Shown piece by piece: positions 17,412 to 27,120 of a stretch of DNA of 64,000 nt. Numbering within the stretch: the stretch's first letter is position 1; each line of letters starts with the position of its first letter. Below the pieces are notes generated by a model. It was given only the letters and a program-made list of their open reading frames with translations, was not told where the DNA came from and searched no databases. The translations under genes were made by a program, and so were the position numbers. This DNA is from Vibrio diazotrophicus (GTDB lineage: Bacteria; Pseudomonadota; Gammaproteobacteria; Enterobacterales; Vibrionaceae), in the NCBI RefSeq assembly GCF_038452265.1, contig NZ_CP151843.1, positions 496,001 through 560,000 on the forward strand. Reading direction: 5' to 3'.

Positions 17412-18203
17412 CTATATTTGGCAATTTGGACTCTTAGCGCTGCTTGCAGGTAATGTTTGTATTTTATTCGCCAACTCTTGAATTCGAGTGCTGTGCGATG
17501 GGTGAGTAGACAGTAGTTCTGGTGGTGCACTTCCACCCGAAGCTTTTGCCATGTTTTTCCACAAATCAATACTCTGTTTTGGGTCAAAACCAGCTTTAGA
17601 CATCAGTTCTAAACCAACAATGTCAGCTTCGGATTCTTGCGTTCTTCCATAAGGAAGCAGAACACCATATTGAACACCGACACCAAGCGCAGCCATGGTT
17701 AATTCACGGTATTGAGAATACTCAGAAGCACCAAGTGCAATATCTGTTATCTGTAGTCCCGCATTGGCGAGCTGTGATTGTGACAAACGCTCATTACTAT
17801 GATCCGCTAGGACGTGGGCAACTTCATGGCCTATAACGGTAGCCAACTGATCCTGATTAACCGCAACCTTCAATAACCCTGTGTAGACACCTATTTTACC
17901 CCCAGGTAGCGCAAAAGCATTGACTTGGTCACTGTCAAAAACCACCACTTCCCATTGAGAAAAGTTTGGTTGTTTCGGTACATAAGCGGTAATGGTATTT
18001 GCTACGCACTGCACATAAGCATTGGTTTTAGCATCTTTACTAATAGGTGTATCGATTTTCATCTGTTCAAATGACTTTGCTCCTAAACTGCTCATATCTT
18101 GATCAGAAAAAAGGATCAATTGATTTCGCCCAGTAGGAGACGAGCTACAGGCGGCTAAACCGAGTGAAGTAAAGAGCAAGGAAGCTTTTATTATCTTATT
18201 CAT
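17412..18203 (-). CDS. M48 family metalloprotease lipoprotein (LoiP-like)
   Basis: The 263-residue product begins with a lipoprotein signal ending L-A-A-C (Cys19), so it should be anchored in the periplasmic membrane face. The zinc motif H-E-V-A-H occurs in 'LATVIGHEVAHVLADHSNER' at about 130-134, with the third ligand glutamate in 'QESEADIVGLELMSKAGFDP'. These features and the 'HPSHSTRI' near the end match YcaL/LoiP peptidases, which act in envelope protein quality control. No BAM or stress-response gene lies nearby. Start and length are normal for the family. Confidence 0.9.
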   Translation of the reverse strand: MNKIIKASLLFTSLGLAACSSSPTGRNQLILFSDQDMSSLGAKSFEQMKIDTPISKDAKTNAYVQCVANTITAYVPKQPNFSQWEVVVFDSDQVNAFALPGGKIGVYTGLLKVAVNQDQLATVIGHEVAHVLADHSNERLSQSQLANAGLQITDIALGASEYSQYRELTMAALGVGVQYGVLLPYGRTQESEADIVGLELMSKAGFDPKQSIDLWKNMAKASGGSAPPELLSTHPSHSTRIQELANKIQTLPASSAKSPNCQI

Positions 18204-18297
18204 CGTTCGTTCCCAGTCATAAATAATAGGGTTATAGTATCAATCCAAATCTTTACCACTACAATACTAAATCTTTAAATCGATTCAGGGCGTTACG

Positions 18298-18750
18298 ATG
18301 GAAATATGGAAGAAACCAATAAGCTTAGAGATCCTCAATGCAAGCAACAAAAATACACTAATGGAACATCTCAATATTGTGTATACCGCTTTTACTGAGA
18401 ATACGGTTACTGCAACCATGCCCGTTTGTCATTTTACTCATCAACCTTTAGGCATGTTGCACGGTGGCGCCTCAGTCGTCTTAGCAGAGACTTTGGGTTC
18501 AGTAGCGGCAAACTTCGCTGTGGATAATGAGAGTTATTGTGTCGGTTTAGACATTAACGCAAACCACATTCGTTCGATGCGTTCAGGGCATGTTATCGGT
18601 ACTGCTCATCCAGTACATATTGGTGTTTCAACCCAAGTCTGGCAAATCAATATTACAGATGATCGCGAACGTTTAGTTTGTACAAGCCGTCTGACTATTG
18701 CGGTAAAGAAAATGCGCAATGAACGCCAGCAATTGCGTACAGAGGAATAA
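18298..18750 (+). CDS. Hotdog-fold thioesterase (YdiI/MenI-like)
   Basis: A 150-residue protein of the hotdog fold. The catalytic-region pattern 'QPLGMLHGGASVVLAETLGSVAA' with glutamate E64 or close by is that of the PaaI/YdiI group, and 'GLDINANHIRSMRSGHVIGTA' is the conserved second motif. The E. coli relatives hydrolyse 1,4-dihydroxy-2-naphthoyl-CoA and other acyl-CoAs. The stop at 18748-18750 is directly followed by the ATG of the DUF3389 gene, so the two are co-translated. No menaquinone genes are adjacent, so the substrate is open. Confidence 0.88.
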   Translation: MEIWKKPISLEILNASNKNTLMEHLNIVYTAFTENTVTATMPVCHFTHQPLGMLHGGASVVLAETLGSVAANFAVDNESYCVGLDINANHIRSMRSGHVIGTAHPVHIGVSTQVWQINITDDRERLVCTSRLTIAVKKMRNERQQLRTEE

Positions 18751-18984
18751 ATGGTTATTGAATTCAAATTCGGTAAAATTATCGCCACTCAGCACGAAAT
18801 TGTGATTCGTCTCGACGGTGAACATCGTGTCACTCTACAAGCGAGCACGGATGCGGTTCAACTGCTAGGCAATGGGGCAAATGTCATTGTGGTTAATTGC
18901 AGTGAAGCTAAATGGTCAATGAAACTGGATAATCAAACACAGTTGGAGCAACTTGCTGAATGTTTAGGTTGTTCTATTCACTAA
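18751..18984 (+). CDS. DUF3389-type small protein
   Basis: A 77-residue protein, start codon immediately after the thioesterase stop, giving a tight operon. The sequence 'MVIEFKFGKIIATQHEIVIR' and 'LQLLGNG..V......AKWSMKLD' appears to belong to DUF3389, a small family largely in Vibrio with no known role; that assignment is from memory. The protein is predicted all-beta, without membrane segments. Confidence 0.65.
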   Translation: MVIEFKFGKIIATQHEIVIRLDGEHRVTLQASTDAVQLLGNGANVIVVNCSEAKWSMKLDNQTQLEQLAECLGCSIH

Positions 18985-19065
18985 AATTATTATCAACTCA
19001 CTTGCATCAATAATTGAAAATAGGGAAACTCACTGAAAGTTTGAGTTATGTGAGATTTCCTCTTT

Positions 19066-20772
19066 ATGAGTAGCCCCCGCTTAAGAGTTCAGTTCGAAAC
19101 ATTGTTTGAGCACTTCAATGGTCAAGATGCCAATGCTCAGCTTGAAGATGTCGTTGATATTCTGTTTTGTACACGCCGAAATGCGCGAATAGTACTTAAT
19201 AAAATGGAAGAAGAAGGTTGGATAGAATGGCATCCAGCGGCAGGACGAGGAAAACTATCCAAACTCATATTTAAGCGAAGTAGGGCTGACGTCAGTGAAA
19301 ATCTTGCTCGGCGATATCTTGATGAAGGTAAAATTGCTCAGGCTTTTTCTGTACTTGACCATGATGCCAGCAAGTTAACTCAAGTGATTCAAAGCTACCT
19401 TGGCGTTCAGCACCAAGAAGGGCTTCAAGTTGTTCGACTTCCTTACTATCGTCCGCTTTCGGTGCTTAATCCATTAAAACCAATGCGTCGCTCGGAGCAG
19501 CATATTGCTCGTCAAATTTATAGTGGCTTAACCCGCTTTGACGAAGCAGAACAGCTAAAACCCGATTTGGCCCACGCCTGGCAACCTATTACACCTCAGC
19601 ATTGGCGGTTTTACTTGCGCCCGGGAGTCCGTTTCCACAATGGGAATCTTTTGACGACAGAAATGGTTGTTGAAAGCTTATGGAATCTTCGCTTCGTTAA
19701 TCTATTTTCACACATCGATAAAGTTGAATCGCCGGCGGACTGCATTGTCGATATCTGGTTACAGAAACCTGATACTCGCTTACCGTTGCTGTTAGCAGAA
19801 TGTTGTGCAAAGGTGCTTATACCTGAATCGGAGCGTGGAGAAAACTTTGATTTGCTGCCTATTGGTACTGGACCGTATAAGGTTGTGTTGAACGACGAAA
19901 AACGACTTGTCCTGCAAGCTTTTGACAACTATTTCGGATTTCGCCCCTTGCTTGACCGCGTTGAGGTATGGGTCATTGATGAAACACATTCGTCGATGGT
20001 CTTTCCCAGCCTTTCTAATCCCGTTAAAAATAAAAGGGGCTCATCGACTGAAGATGTAGATTTAGACCCTGGCTGCACTTATTTGCTGCTCAACCGTCGC
20101 GATGGTATTGCCGCAGATGAAACATGGGCTGAATACTTGTGTCACAAATTAAGCGCAATGAACTTGTTTAAGTTGATGCCTGAACAAAACATTGTGGAGC
20201 TAGGTGTATTGCCTGCTCACGGTCTGAAACCCGGCTGGTATCATCAAGTCCCTGTAAGTCACAGTGTCACACCTACTGAACCTAAGCGACTTACCGTTGC
20301 TTATCATGCTCAGCACCCAACGTTTCCTATGATTGCTAAAGCCATCGAACAACTTCTTAAGGAAGATGGTATCGGCGTTGATTTTATTAAATATGAACTC
20401 ACGGTTGAAAATGCCAGAGAAGTGGATATTTGGATTAAGCCGATGGGGATTGCTAGTCATAGAGATGATGCCTTAGCCGGATGGCTTCTTAATGATTCTG
20501 ATATTGAACATTTGAGCCGACCAGACGATTTCCGTAGGTGGTCGGGTTTAATTGACCAATGGCGTGCTGAATCGCAAGCAAACTTTCCGGGCAAAGAGAT
20601 TGGTAAGTCTCTTGTAGAATCACGACAGGTTATTCCGATGTTTCACTGTTGGTTGGGTGTCAGCAAGGACCAATGTGGTTCATTGCAGAATGCTAAATGT
20701 AACGCTTTAGGCTGGTTTGATTTTAGTCAGGTATGGGTTAAGCCTGAATTTGAGTCTGGCTTTGCTGAGTAG
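19066..20772 (+). CDS. SgrR-family transcriptional regulator
   Basis: The 568-residue protein has the SgrR layout: an N-terminal winged-helix DNA-binding domain (residues about 1-110, 'RRNARIVLNKMEEEGWIEWHPAAGRGKLS') and a long periplasmic-binding-protein-like domain of the SBP_bac_5 type ('RQIYSGLTRFDEAEQLKPDLAHAW' region, 'LLPIGTGPYKV'). SgrR in enterics senses sugar-phosphate stress and activates a small RNA; relatives sense other small molecules. No sugar transport gene or clear SgrS-like RNA lies next to it. A short zinc-ribbon gene begins 8 bases after its stop. Confidence 0.88.
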   Translation: MSSPRLRVQFETLFEHFNGQDANAQLEDVVDILFCTRRNARIVLNKMEEEGWIEWHPAAGRGKLSKLIFKRSRADVSENLARRYLDEGKIAQAFSVLDHDASKLTQVIQSYLGVQHQEGLQVVRLPYYRPLSVLNPLKPMRRSEQHIARQIYSGLTRFDEAEQLKPDLAHAWQPITPQHWRFYLRPGVRFHNGNLLTTEMVVESLWNLRFVNLFSHIDKVESPADCIVDIWLQKPDTRLPLLLAECCAKVLIPESERGENFDLLPIGTGPYKVVLNDEKRLVLQAFDNYFGFRPLLDRVEVWVIDETHSSMVFPSLSNPVKNKRGSSTEDVDLDPGCTYLLLNRRDGIAADETWAEYLCHKLSAMNLFKLMPEQNIVELGVLPAHGLKPGWYHQVPVSHSVTPTEPKRLTVAYHAQHPTFPMIAKAIEQLLKEDGIGVDFIKYELTVENAREVDIWIKPMGIASHRDDALAGWLLNDSDIEHLSRPDDFRRWSGLIDQWRAESQANFPGKEIGKSLVESRQVIPMFHCWLGVSKDQCGSLQNAKCNALGWFDFSQVWVKPEFESGFAE

Positions 20773-20780
20773 AGTTCGAA

Positions 20781-21032
20781 ATGGCAAAACCTAACAAAAA
20801 ACAACCAGAAAAAAGTGTCGATATCTATTGCAGCAAATGCCGCACCCAACTATTTAAGTACAAGAAAGGTGGCAAAGGGGCACTAGTAAAATGCTTCAAA
20901 GAGCGGATCGTACAAAACTACGTAACAGAAGCGTGTAAATGTCCAAATTGTGCCAGTGAATTTGCTCGGGAATGTATGATAAGGGGCGCTCCAGCCTACA
21001 AAATTATCGGTGGGAAAGTCACAACAAAGTAG
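20781..21032 (+). CDS. Small zinc-ribbon protein
   Basis: An 83-residue protein with two CxxC pairs (C-S-K-C near residue 17 and C-P-N-C near residue 55) that should hold one zinc ion, surrounded by lysine-rich sequence. It starts 8 bases after the SgrR-like stop and is probably co-transcribed. Small basic zinc ribbons often bind nucleic acid or ribosomes, but I do not recognise a named family. Confidence 0.7.
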   Translation: MAKPNKKQPEKSVDIYCSKCRTQLFKYKKGGKGALVKCFKERIVQNYVTEACKCPNCASEFARECMIRGAPAYKIIGGKVTTK

Positions 21033-21235
21033 TCCTTTCGCATGATTTTTATTTCGCTAAAAAGGTTAAGAAAGCGAATGAAAATTTAAATTTTTTAACA
21101 GAAATGTACGGAAATTGATCAAGGTCGATAAAATCGTTAATTTTTGTTCTTATGAGTAGATTAAGTTCATATAAGTGTTAGAATTGCGCCGTTAAATTTA
21201 TTAGGCCAAATCATTTTCAATTTCTTGGAGTTGTC

Positions 21236-21313
21236 ATGGAATTAGCGCTAATCATCACTTTTATCGTCGCGGCTTTAGTCATGGTGAAAAAAGAGATGGC
21301 AGAAAACAAATAA
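21236..21313 (+). CDS. Very small membrane protein, 25 residues
   Basis: Reads MELALIITFIVAALVMVKK and then EMAENK. A TTGGAG ribosome site lies six to seven bases before the ATG, and a strong hairpin terminator follows at 21370. The first 18 residues form one transmembrane helix with a charged C-terminal tail, the usual design of regulatory microproteins. It is not recognised. The 200-base upstream gap gives room for its own promoter. Confidence 0.55.
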   Translation: MELALIITFIVAALVMVKKEMAENK

Positions 21314-21369
21314 TTTATCGCATTTACATCACTTTTCTATACCTTTTTGAATGCAATAAATCACTATCA

Positions 21370-21393
21370 TGAAGCCAGCTTTAGCTGGCTTCA
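21370..21393 (+). terminator. Hairpin terminator after the 25-residue gene
   Basis: TGAAGCCAGCT (21370-21380) pairs with AGCTGGCTTCA (21383-21393). The T-tract after it is short and interrupted, so termination strength is less certain. Confidence 0.65.
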
Positions 21394-21547
21394 TTCGTTC
21401 TAGCCTCAGTAAAACAACTTCTTAAGTATAATTTCTAAGAAAATGTCGCTAATATCGATCCGTCATTCATTTATGTAATCTATAAGAGATTTGCAAACTC
21501 ATCTGCGGATTGACTTAGAGTTTTACTTTTAGAATAAGGATATCGTT

Positions 21548-22435
21548 TTGCACAGCCCTATTACTCTTGAAGCCCTGCATATTCTCGATGCAATTGATAG
21601 AAGAGGTAGTTTCGCATCTGCTGCTAATGAACTGAATAGAGCGCCTAGCTCTTTGAGTTATCAGATTCAAAAGCTGGAGCAAGACCTAGATATCATGATC
21701 TTTGACCGTTCTGGACATAAAGCCAACTTCACTGAAGCAGGCAAGCTGCTTTTAGAGCGAGGTAGGGCAATTCTTTCTGCGACCGAAAAACTGGTTAATG
21801 ATGCGACTCTGTTGGCCAACGGATGGGAGCTCGATATTACCGTCGCTTTCGATGGCATTATTCCTGTCGCTTGCTTTTTCCCTATGGTTGAAGAATTAGG
21901 CAATGTGAGTAAGACGCGCATCAGGCTACAAGAAGAAATTCTTGCTGGTTGCTGGGAATCTCTAGCAACAGATCGCTCGGATATACTTGTCTGTCCAAAA
22001 GTGGATACGCTACCTCAAGATGTTAAATCTGAAACTCTAGGCACTATGTCTATGGTATGGGTTGCTGCAACTCACCACTATGTTCATAAACGAAGTGGTG
22101 AATTTAATGAAGAAGCAAGGCAAAAGTATCGCGTCATTGCTATTGCCGACACGGCAAGAGATCAGCCTGCGATGAGTGTGAATATTCTTCAGAAGCAGCC
22201 TCGTTTAACGGTTACGAATTTTAATGCTAAATGTCAGGCGCTGGTGGAAGGTCTAGGCATTGGGTCTTTGCCAAAACATGTCGCTGAGCCTTTGATTAAA
22301 GAAGGTAAGCTAAAAATCATCAGCGGTACTCAGGCATGGGATATGGAACTGATCATGGCGTGGCGAAGAAATAAGATTGGCGAAGCTAAATCTTGGTGTA
22401 TTAAATACCTCAAGAAAAATTGGAAGCTCGTTTAA
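21548..22435 (+). CDS. LysR-family transcriptional regulator
   Basis: A 295-residue LysR regulator with the helix-turn-helix in residues 1-62 ('LHILDAIDRRGSFASAANEL', 'APSSLSYQIQKLEQDL') and an effector domain after it. The start is a TTG at 21548, preceded by AAGGA; it gives the normal family N-terminus. The effector domain resembles the YafC/AllS branch only loosely. It is convergent with the acetyltransferase gene downstream, so it does not lie divergent to an obvious target; its regulon cannot be inferred. Confidence 0.85.
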   Translation: MHSPITLEALHILDAIDRRGSFASAANELNRAPSSLSYQIQKLEQDLDIMIFDRSGHKANFTEAGKLLLERGRAILSATEKLVNDATLLANGWELDITVAFDGIIPVACFFPMVEELGNVSKTRIRLQEEILAGCWESLATDRSDILVCPKVDTLPQDVKSETLGTMSMVWVAATHHYVHKRSGEFNEEARQKYRVIAIADTARDQPAMSVNILQKQPRLTVTNFNAKCQALVEGLGIGSLPKHVAEPLIKEGKLKIISGTQAWDMELIMAWRRNKIGEAKSWCIKYLKKNWKLV

Positions 22436-22482
22436 GATCGACACTAGGTAATAGGATCTTAATGATCCTATTGCCCGTTTTA

Positions 22483-25173
22483 TTATGATTCAGGGTTGAG
22501 AGGCAACACCATATCAGCCGTACCATCTTCAAAGTGCACATCAACCTCAAAGCCTAATCTTTGAGCCAGCGTTAACATTCCTCGGTTGGTTGGCATTGTC
22601 ATGCCAGACATTTGCTTCGTGCCTTTAGCCTTACAGTAATCGATGATTCTACTCATCAATATTTTCCCAAGGCCTTTTCCTTTTACATCGGTACGAATGA
22701 GTATTGCAAATTCCGCATCGGTGTTTTCTGGGTTGATCAACGCTCTAGATACGCCAATGATTTCTTCTTTGGTTCCGTCTTTGATTACGGCGACAAAAGC
22801 CATCTCTCTGTCGTAATCAATCTGGGTTAAATTCGCTAAAGCTTCATGGTTAAACTCGCCAACATCTGAGAAGAAACGTTTATACAAATCTTCTTTGCTG
22901 ACTTTTTTGATGAATTCCGCGTGATGCGGTTCATCTTCCGGAAGAATTGGCCTTACAGTGATGAGCTCTCCATCTTTAGCCCTGCATTCTTCAACTAATT
23001 CTGTGGGGTAAGGGCGTATAGCTAGTCGGCTTTGTGCATCACCTTTAAATTTCTTCAAGGTTAAGTCGGCATCAAGTATGGTGAATTGGTTACCGTTTAC
23101 CAGTACAGGATGAATATCCAATTCAAAGACTTGAGGACATTCAACTACCATCTGTGAAATACGCACAAGAAACTCAGAAAGCCCGTTAATATCAATCGGT
23201 ACAGGAAGCTTTTGCAGACGAATCTTCCCACTGCGAATAGCACGCACAATAAGGTAACGCGCAAGAGTCATGTTTAGTGGAGGAAGCGCTGCCGCAGCAT
23301 CCGTAGCTTCATTCCATTCTGAACCACCCTGACCAAGCAAAATGACAGGGCCAAAAGTACTATCGTGCTTAACTTTGATTCTTAACTCTTCACCGCCAGC
23401 AAGTTTCGCCATGCCTTGAACAAGTAGGCCATGGATATTGGCTGAGGGGTAGTGAAGCTGCGCTCGGTCAAATATAGCCTCAGCTGCACTGGATACTTCA
23501 TGTGATGTTCTTAGGTTCAGCATCACGCCTTGAACATCTGATTTATGTGCGATATCCGGAGATCGCAATTTTACGGCTACGGGATAGCCGATCGTTTCTG
23601 CAATATGGACAGCTTCACTCGCATCACTTGCGATCCATGTGGGTAGTAGATTGAAGTTGAAACATTTCAGAAAGTTACCGATTTGATGGGTATCTAGATG
23701 TAGCTTATCGTTATTGTCTAAATGTTCATCAATCCACAATTTAGCCGCATTGACCTCGGACACGTGCACAGCCTCAGAGGTTGTTGGTGTCTCCATCAGC
23801 TGTTTTTGGTTTCTTCGGTATTCAACCAAATGCATGAAGGCCACTACAGCACTTTCAGGAGTTCTGTATGTTGGAATACCTGCTTGGTTAAATAATTGCC
23901 TTGCTGGTCTCGCAGTGAGTTCACCGGACCAGTTCGTCAGAATGTTAAACCGTCTTGCTCTTGGATGAGATTTAACTATGTCTATGATCGCTTGAGCGGT
24001 TTGTTCTGATTGTGCAATGGCTGAAGGGCTGTGCATGATCAAAATGGCATCTGCGTTATCACTATCCAACACCGCTTTTAACGCGTTGATATAGCGGTTA
24101 TGATCCGCGTCGCCTACGATATCGATGGGGTTTCCGTGTGACCAGCTTTGCGGCAGGCACTGGTTCAATGCTTCGTAAACAGAATCTTCTAGTTCAGCTA
24201 AACGTCCACCGTGATCTAACAATGTATCGGTTGCCATGATTGCTGGACCACCACCGTTGGTGATAATGGCAAGTCGTTCACCGCGTAATGGTACTGAGTG
24301 GGTTAAGGTTTCTACAGCGGCAAATAATTCATGGGTATTGTTTACTCTCAACATACCTGTGCGGCGAATTGCCGAATCGTAAATGATATCGAGCGTATCA
24401 TCTCCGCCAGTATGCATTTGTGCCGCTTTCTTACCGGCTTTTGTTCTGCCGCCTTTTAAAACAAGTATTCTTCTATTGCGTGATGCGGCCCTTGCGGCAG
24501 ACATAAACCGTCTGGCGTCTCTGATCGTATCCACGTACAACAAAATTGCGTCGGTATGTTTGTCAGTACTGAGGCAATCGAGTAAATCTGCGAAATCTAT
24601 GTCTGTTGCATTCCCCAAAGATACAAATGCAGAGAAGCCAATTTGTTTGTCGTTAGCCCAGTCAAGGATCGTTGTACAGACAGCGGCAGATTGAGAAATA
24701 AAAGCGATATTGCCCTTAGTTGCTGTGACAGGTGAAAAAGATCCGTTGAAATTTGCCCAAGGTAAAATTAAGCCCAGGCTATTAGGGCCTAATATACGCA
24801 TACCCGACTGTTTTGCTATTTCATTACATTGAGCTTGTATCTCAAAACCTTGTGCGTCCAAAGTGTACATATCAGACGATAATACAATGACATTTGCGAC
24901 TCCGAGGTCAGCTAATTGCCTTATTATGGACACATTACGGCTGGCATGAGTGCATAGAATGGCGATGTCTGGCACCAAGGGAAGTGAAGCAATAGTTTTG
25001 TAGGCCAGAACACCACACACCGAAGGATAGTAGGGAGTAACGGGCATAATGGCTCCGTCAAATCCGCCCTGAAGAAGGTTCTTCATAACGATGTTGCCAG
25101 AGCGAAAAGGGCGAATAGATGCACCAATTACAGCGACTGATTGAGGTTTAAGCAACTGACTTAAATTGTTCAT
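22483..25173 (-). CDS. Pat/YfiQ-type protein lysine acetyltransferase
   Basis: The 896-residue protein has an N-terminal NDP-forming acyl-CoA synthetase-like region (CoA-binding 'VAVIGASIRPFRSGNIVMKNLLQGGF', then ligase-like and ATP-grasp-like parts around 480-700) and a C-terminal GNAT domain from about 730 ('FAILIRTDVKGKGLGKILM', 'LAQRLGFEVD'). This is the arrangement of E. coli PatZ/YfiQ, which acetylates lysines of acetyl-CoA synthetase and other proteins in response to acetyl-CoA level. Length is normal. It is a single-gene unit with about 215 bases to the divergent SPOR gene, a gap that contains a CRP-like site. Confidence 0.9.
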   Translation of the reverse strand: MNNLSQLLKPQSVAVIGASIRPFRSGNIVMKNLLQGGFDGAIMPVTPYYPSVCGVLAYKTIASLPLVPDIAILCTHASRNVSIIRQLADLGVANVIVLSSDMYTLDAQGFEIQAQCNEIAKQSGMRILGPNSLGLILPWANFNGSFSPVTATKGNIAFISQSAAVCTTILDWANDKQIGFSAFVSLGNATDIDFADLLDCLSTDKHTDAILLYVDTIRDARRFMSAARAASRNRRILVLKGGRTKAGKKAAQMHTGGDDTLDIIYDSAIRRTGMLRVNNTHELFAAVETLTHSVPLRGERLAIITNGGGPAIMATDTLLDHGGRLAELEDSVYEALNQCLPQSWSHGNPIDIVGDADHNRYINALKAVLDSDNADAILIMHSPSAIAQSEQTAQAIIDIVKSHPRARRFNILTNWSGELTARPARQLFNQAGIPTYRTPESAVVAFMHLVEYRRNQKQLMETPTTSEAVHVSEVNAAKLWIDEHLDNNDKLHLDTHQIGNFLKCFNFNLLPTWIASDASEAVHIAETIGYPVAVKLRSPDIAHKSDVQGVMLNLRTSHEVSSAAEAIFDRAQLHYPSANIHGLLVQGMAKLAGGEELRIKVKHDSTFGPVILLGQGGSEWNEATDAAAALPPLNMTLARYLIVRAIRSGKIRLQKLPVPIDINGLSEFLVRISQMVVECPQVFELDIHPVLVNGNQFTILDADLTLKKFKGDAQSRLAIRPYPTELVEECRAKDGELITVRPILPEDEPHHAEFIKKVSKEDLYKRFFSDVGEFNHEALANLTQIDYDREMAFVAVIKDGTKEEIIGVSRALINPENTDAEFAILIRTDVKGKGLGKILMSRIIDYCKAKGTKQMSGMTMPTNRGMLTLAQRLGFEVDVHFEDGTADMVLPLNPES

Positions 25174-25282
25174 GATAATCTCGCCATAAATTGACTGTGC
25201 TTATATCCTAACCAATTAATGATATATCTGTTTGCGTATTTAGTATCACTGTGATCATAACAGCACAGTTCAAAGGCTACTT

Positions 25283-25298
25283 TGTGTTCTAAATCACA
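25283..25298. promoter_or_regulatory. Possible CRP binding site between the pat-type and SPOR genes
   Basis: TGTGT at 25283-25287 and TCACA at 25294-25298 with six bases between match the CRP layout with one mismatch. It lies 110 bases upstream of the divergent acetyltransferase start and 92 bases before the SPOR gene. In E. coli the patZ promoter is CRP-controlled, which makes the site plausible here. Confidence 0.5.
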
Positions 25299-25389
25299 CG
25301 TTACCGTTATATATTAGTGGCCTAAGCTTGATTCTAGGCGCCTCAATCGGCATGATTTAATTAATTACAATCAGAGCGTTAATAATTCC

Positions 25390-25965
25390 ATGAAAAAAAT
25401 TTCAATAGTAGGCTTGTCAGCAATTTTAGCTGCATGTTCATCAGGTTCATATACCACTGATGTCACTTCAGAAAGTCACCGCGAAGATTACAATGTCGCT
25501 ACAGTTCAACAGCCTGTTGTCTCTGATTCAGGCATGGCGACAGGTATTACAGAATCAAACGTAGCGCCTCAGGCCATTCAAACAGCTCCACAACCGGTGG
25601 AAAAGAAAGTGGTTAAGATGAGTCCTAAAAACGCTATGGTTTCTATCACTCCACCTACGGCAAAACAAGTTGCGATGAATCCTCGCTACGGATACACAAT
25701 TCAAGTTGTCGCTGTTGGCAGCCAAAATAAAGTCGACCAATTTGCTAGCAAATTGCCAAAAGATGGTCAGCCAATTTGGGAAAACTACAAAGTAGTCAAT
25801 GGTACTAAGTGGTACACGATTCTTTTTGGTGATTATGCAACGCGTCAAGAAGCAGTAAAGGCTATCTCTGAGCTGCCTGCAGACTTCCAATCTTTGAAGC
25901 CGTTTGCGAAAAGTATCGACTCTATCAAGAATTCAGAATTTCCAACGCTTAACAAGTTGAATTAA
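25390..25965 (+). CDS. SPOR-domain lipoprotein
   Basis: A 191-residue protein with a lipoprotein signal (L-A-A-C, Cys at residue 16) and a C-terminal SPOR domain, about residues 100-180 ('YGYTIQVVAVGSQNKVDQFA', 'TKWYTILFGDYATRQEAVKA'). SPOR domains bind denuded glycan strands of septal peptidoglycan, so the protein should be an envelope lipoprotein recruited to the division site. The linker between is Pro/Gln/Val-rich. It stands alone and is ended by a hairpin terminator at 25984. Confidence 0.88.
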   Translation: MKKISIVGLSAILAACSSGSYTTDVTSESHREDYNVATVQQPVVSDSGMATGITESNVAPQAIQTAPQPVEKKVVKMSPKNAMVSITPPTAKQVAMNPRYGYTIQVVAVGSQNKVDQFASKLPKDGQPIWENYKVVNGTKWYTILFGDYATRQEAVKAISELPADFQSLKPFAKSIDSIKNSEFPTLNKLN

Positions 25966-25983
25966 GCGTTGCTGATTAAATGT

Positions 25984-26006
25984 GAAGGGGCATTTTTGCC
26001 CCTTTT
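25984..26006 (+). terminator. Intrinsic terminator after the SPOR gene
   Basis: GAAGGGGCA and TGCCCCTTTT form a stem with a TTTT loop, followed by Ts. Confidence 0.85.
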
Positions 26007-26115
26007 GACTGTTATCTAAGCAGTTAATTCAAACAGTTGCTAATAACGGTGTAAGTTCCACTTGAATTTACTATGATAGACGAGCAATTTACTCAAAGAT
26101 GTCACGGATATATCA

Positions 26116-27120
26116 ATGACAAAGACAACAATCCTTCTTTTATGCGGCGGCGGATCTTCAGAGCATGCTGTATCTCTTGTTTCTGCTAATTATCTGCAGC
26201 AGCAATTAGCATTAACTCCTGAATTCGAAGTCATTCGTGTCGAAATGAATCAAGATGGTTGGTTCGCAGAAAACAACGAGCTCGTTTATTTAGATACCAA
26301 TACCGCGACACTAAATAGTGACAGCTTCGTGAAGAAAGTGGATTTTGTCGTTCCATGTATTCATGGGTATCCGGGCGAGACGGGTGATATTCAGTCAATG
26401 CTAGAATTGGCAGGAATCCCTTATCTGGGTTGTGCTCCTGAAGCCAGCAGCAATAGCTTCAACAAAATCACTTCTAAGCTATGGTATGACGCATTAGGCA
26501 TTCCAAATACGCCTTATTTATTCTTAACTGAGAACACTCAAGAGTCCTATGATCTCGCAAAAAAAGCGTTCAATAAATGGGGTAAAGTGTTTATCAAAGC
26601 AGCCCGTCAGGGATCATCAGTCGGCTGTTACAAGGTCACAAAGACTGAAGATATAGCAGGCGCCGTAGATGCTGCATTTGGTTATTCGGAGCAGGTTCTA
26701 GTCGAAAAAGCTGTGAAACCTCGTGAGCTTGAAGTGGCGGCGTACGAGATTAATGGTGAATTGCACATTTCTCAACCAGGTGAAATCATTGCGCCAGAGG
26801 ATGCTTTCTATACCTATGAAGAAAAATACAGTGTGGACAGCCACTCAACTACAGAAGTAGAAGCGAAAAATCTTACAGATGAACAGCGCCAAGTTATCCA
26901 TCAAAGTGCTGTAAAAGTGTTTAAACATATGAAGTTAAGACACCTTTCACGCATCGATTTTTTCCTTACTTCAGAAGGGGATGTGTATTTAAATGAAGTC
27001 AATACATTCCCAGGAATGACGCCAATTTCAATGTTTCCTAAAATGCTAGAGCACAACGGTCATAAGTTTTCCGACTTTTTGGCTCAGTGTGTAAAGAGTT
27101 CTCTTATTCCCAAGGCTTAA
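26116..27120 (+). CDS. ddl: D-alanine--D-alanine ligase
   Basis: A 334-residue ATP-grasp ligase that joins two D-alanines for peptidoglycan precursors. Visible motifs: 'LCGGGSSEHAVSLVSA' at the N-terminus, 'KAARQGSSVGCYKV' in the ATP-grasp loop, and 'LNEVNTFPGMTPISMFPKM' near the C-terminus with the metal-binding Glu and Asn. The gene is isolated from the mur/fts cluster, as for a second or DdlA-like copy. Its last 17 bases overlap the end of the convergent recombinase gene. Confidence 0.93.
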   Translation: MTKTTILLLCGGGSSEHAVSLVSANYLQQQLALTPEFEVIRVEMNQDGWFAENNELVYLDTNTATLNSDSFVKKVDFVVPCIHGYPGETGDIQSMLELAGIPYLGCAPEASSNSFNKITSKLWYDALGIPNTPYLFLTENTQESYDLAKKAFNKWGKVFIKAARQGSSVGCYKVTKTEDIAGAVDAAFGYSEQVLVEKAVKPRELEVAAYEINGELHISQPGEIIAPEDAFYTYEEKYSVDSHSTTEVEAKNLTDEQRQVIHQSAVKVFKHMKLRHLSRIDFFLTSEGDVYLNEVNTFPGMTPISMFPKMLEHNGHKFSDFLAQCVKSSLIPKA

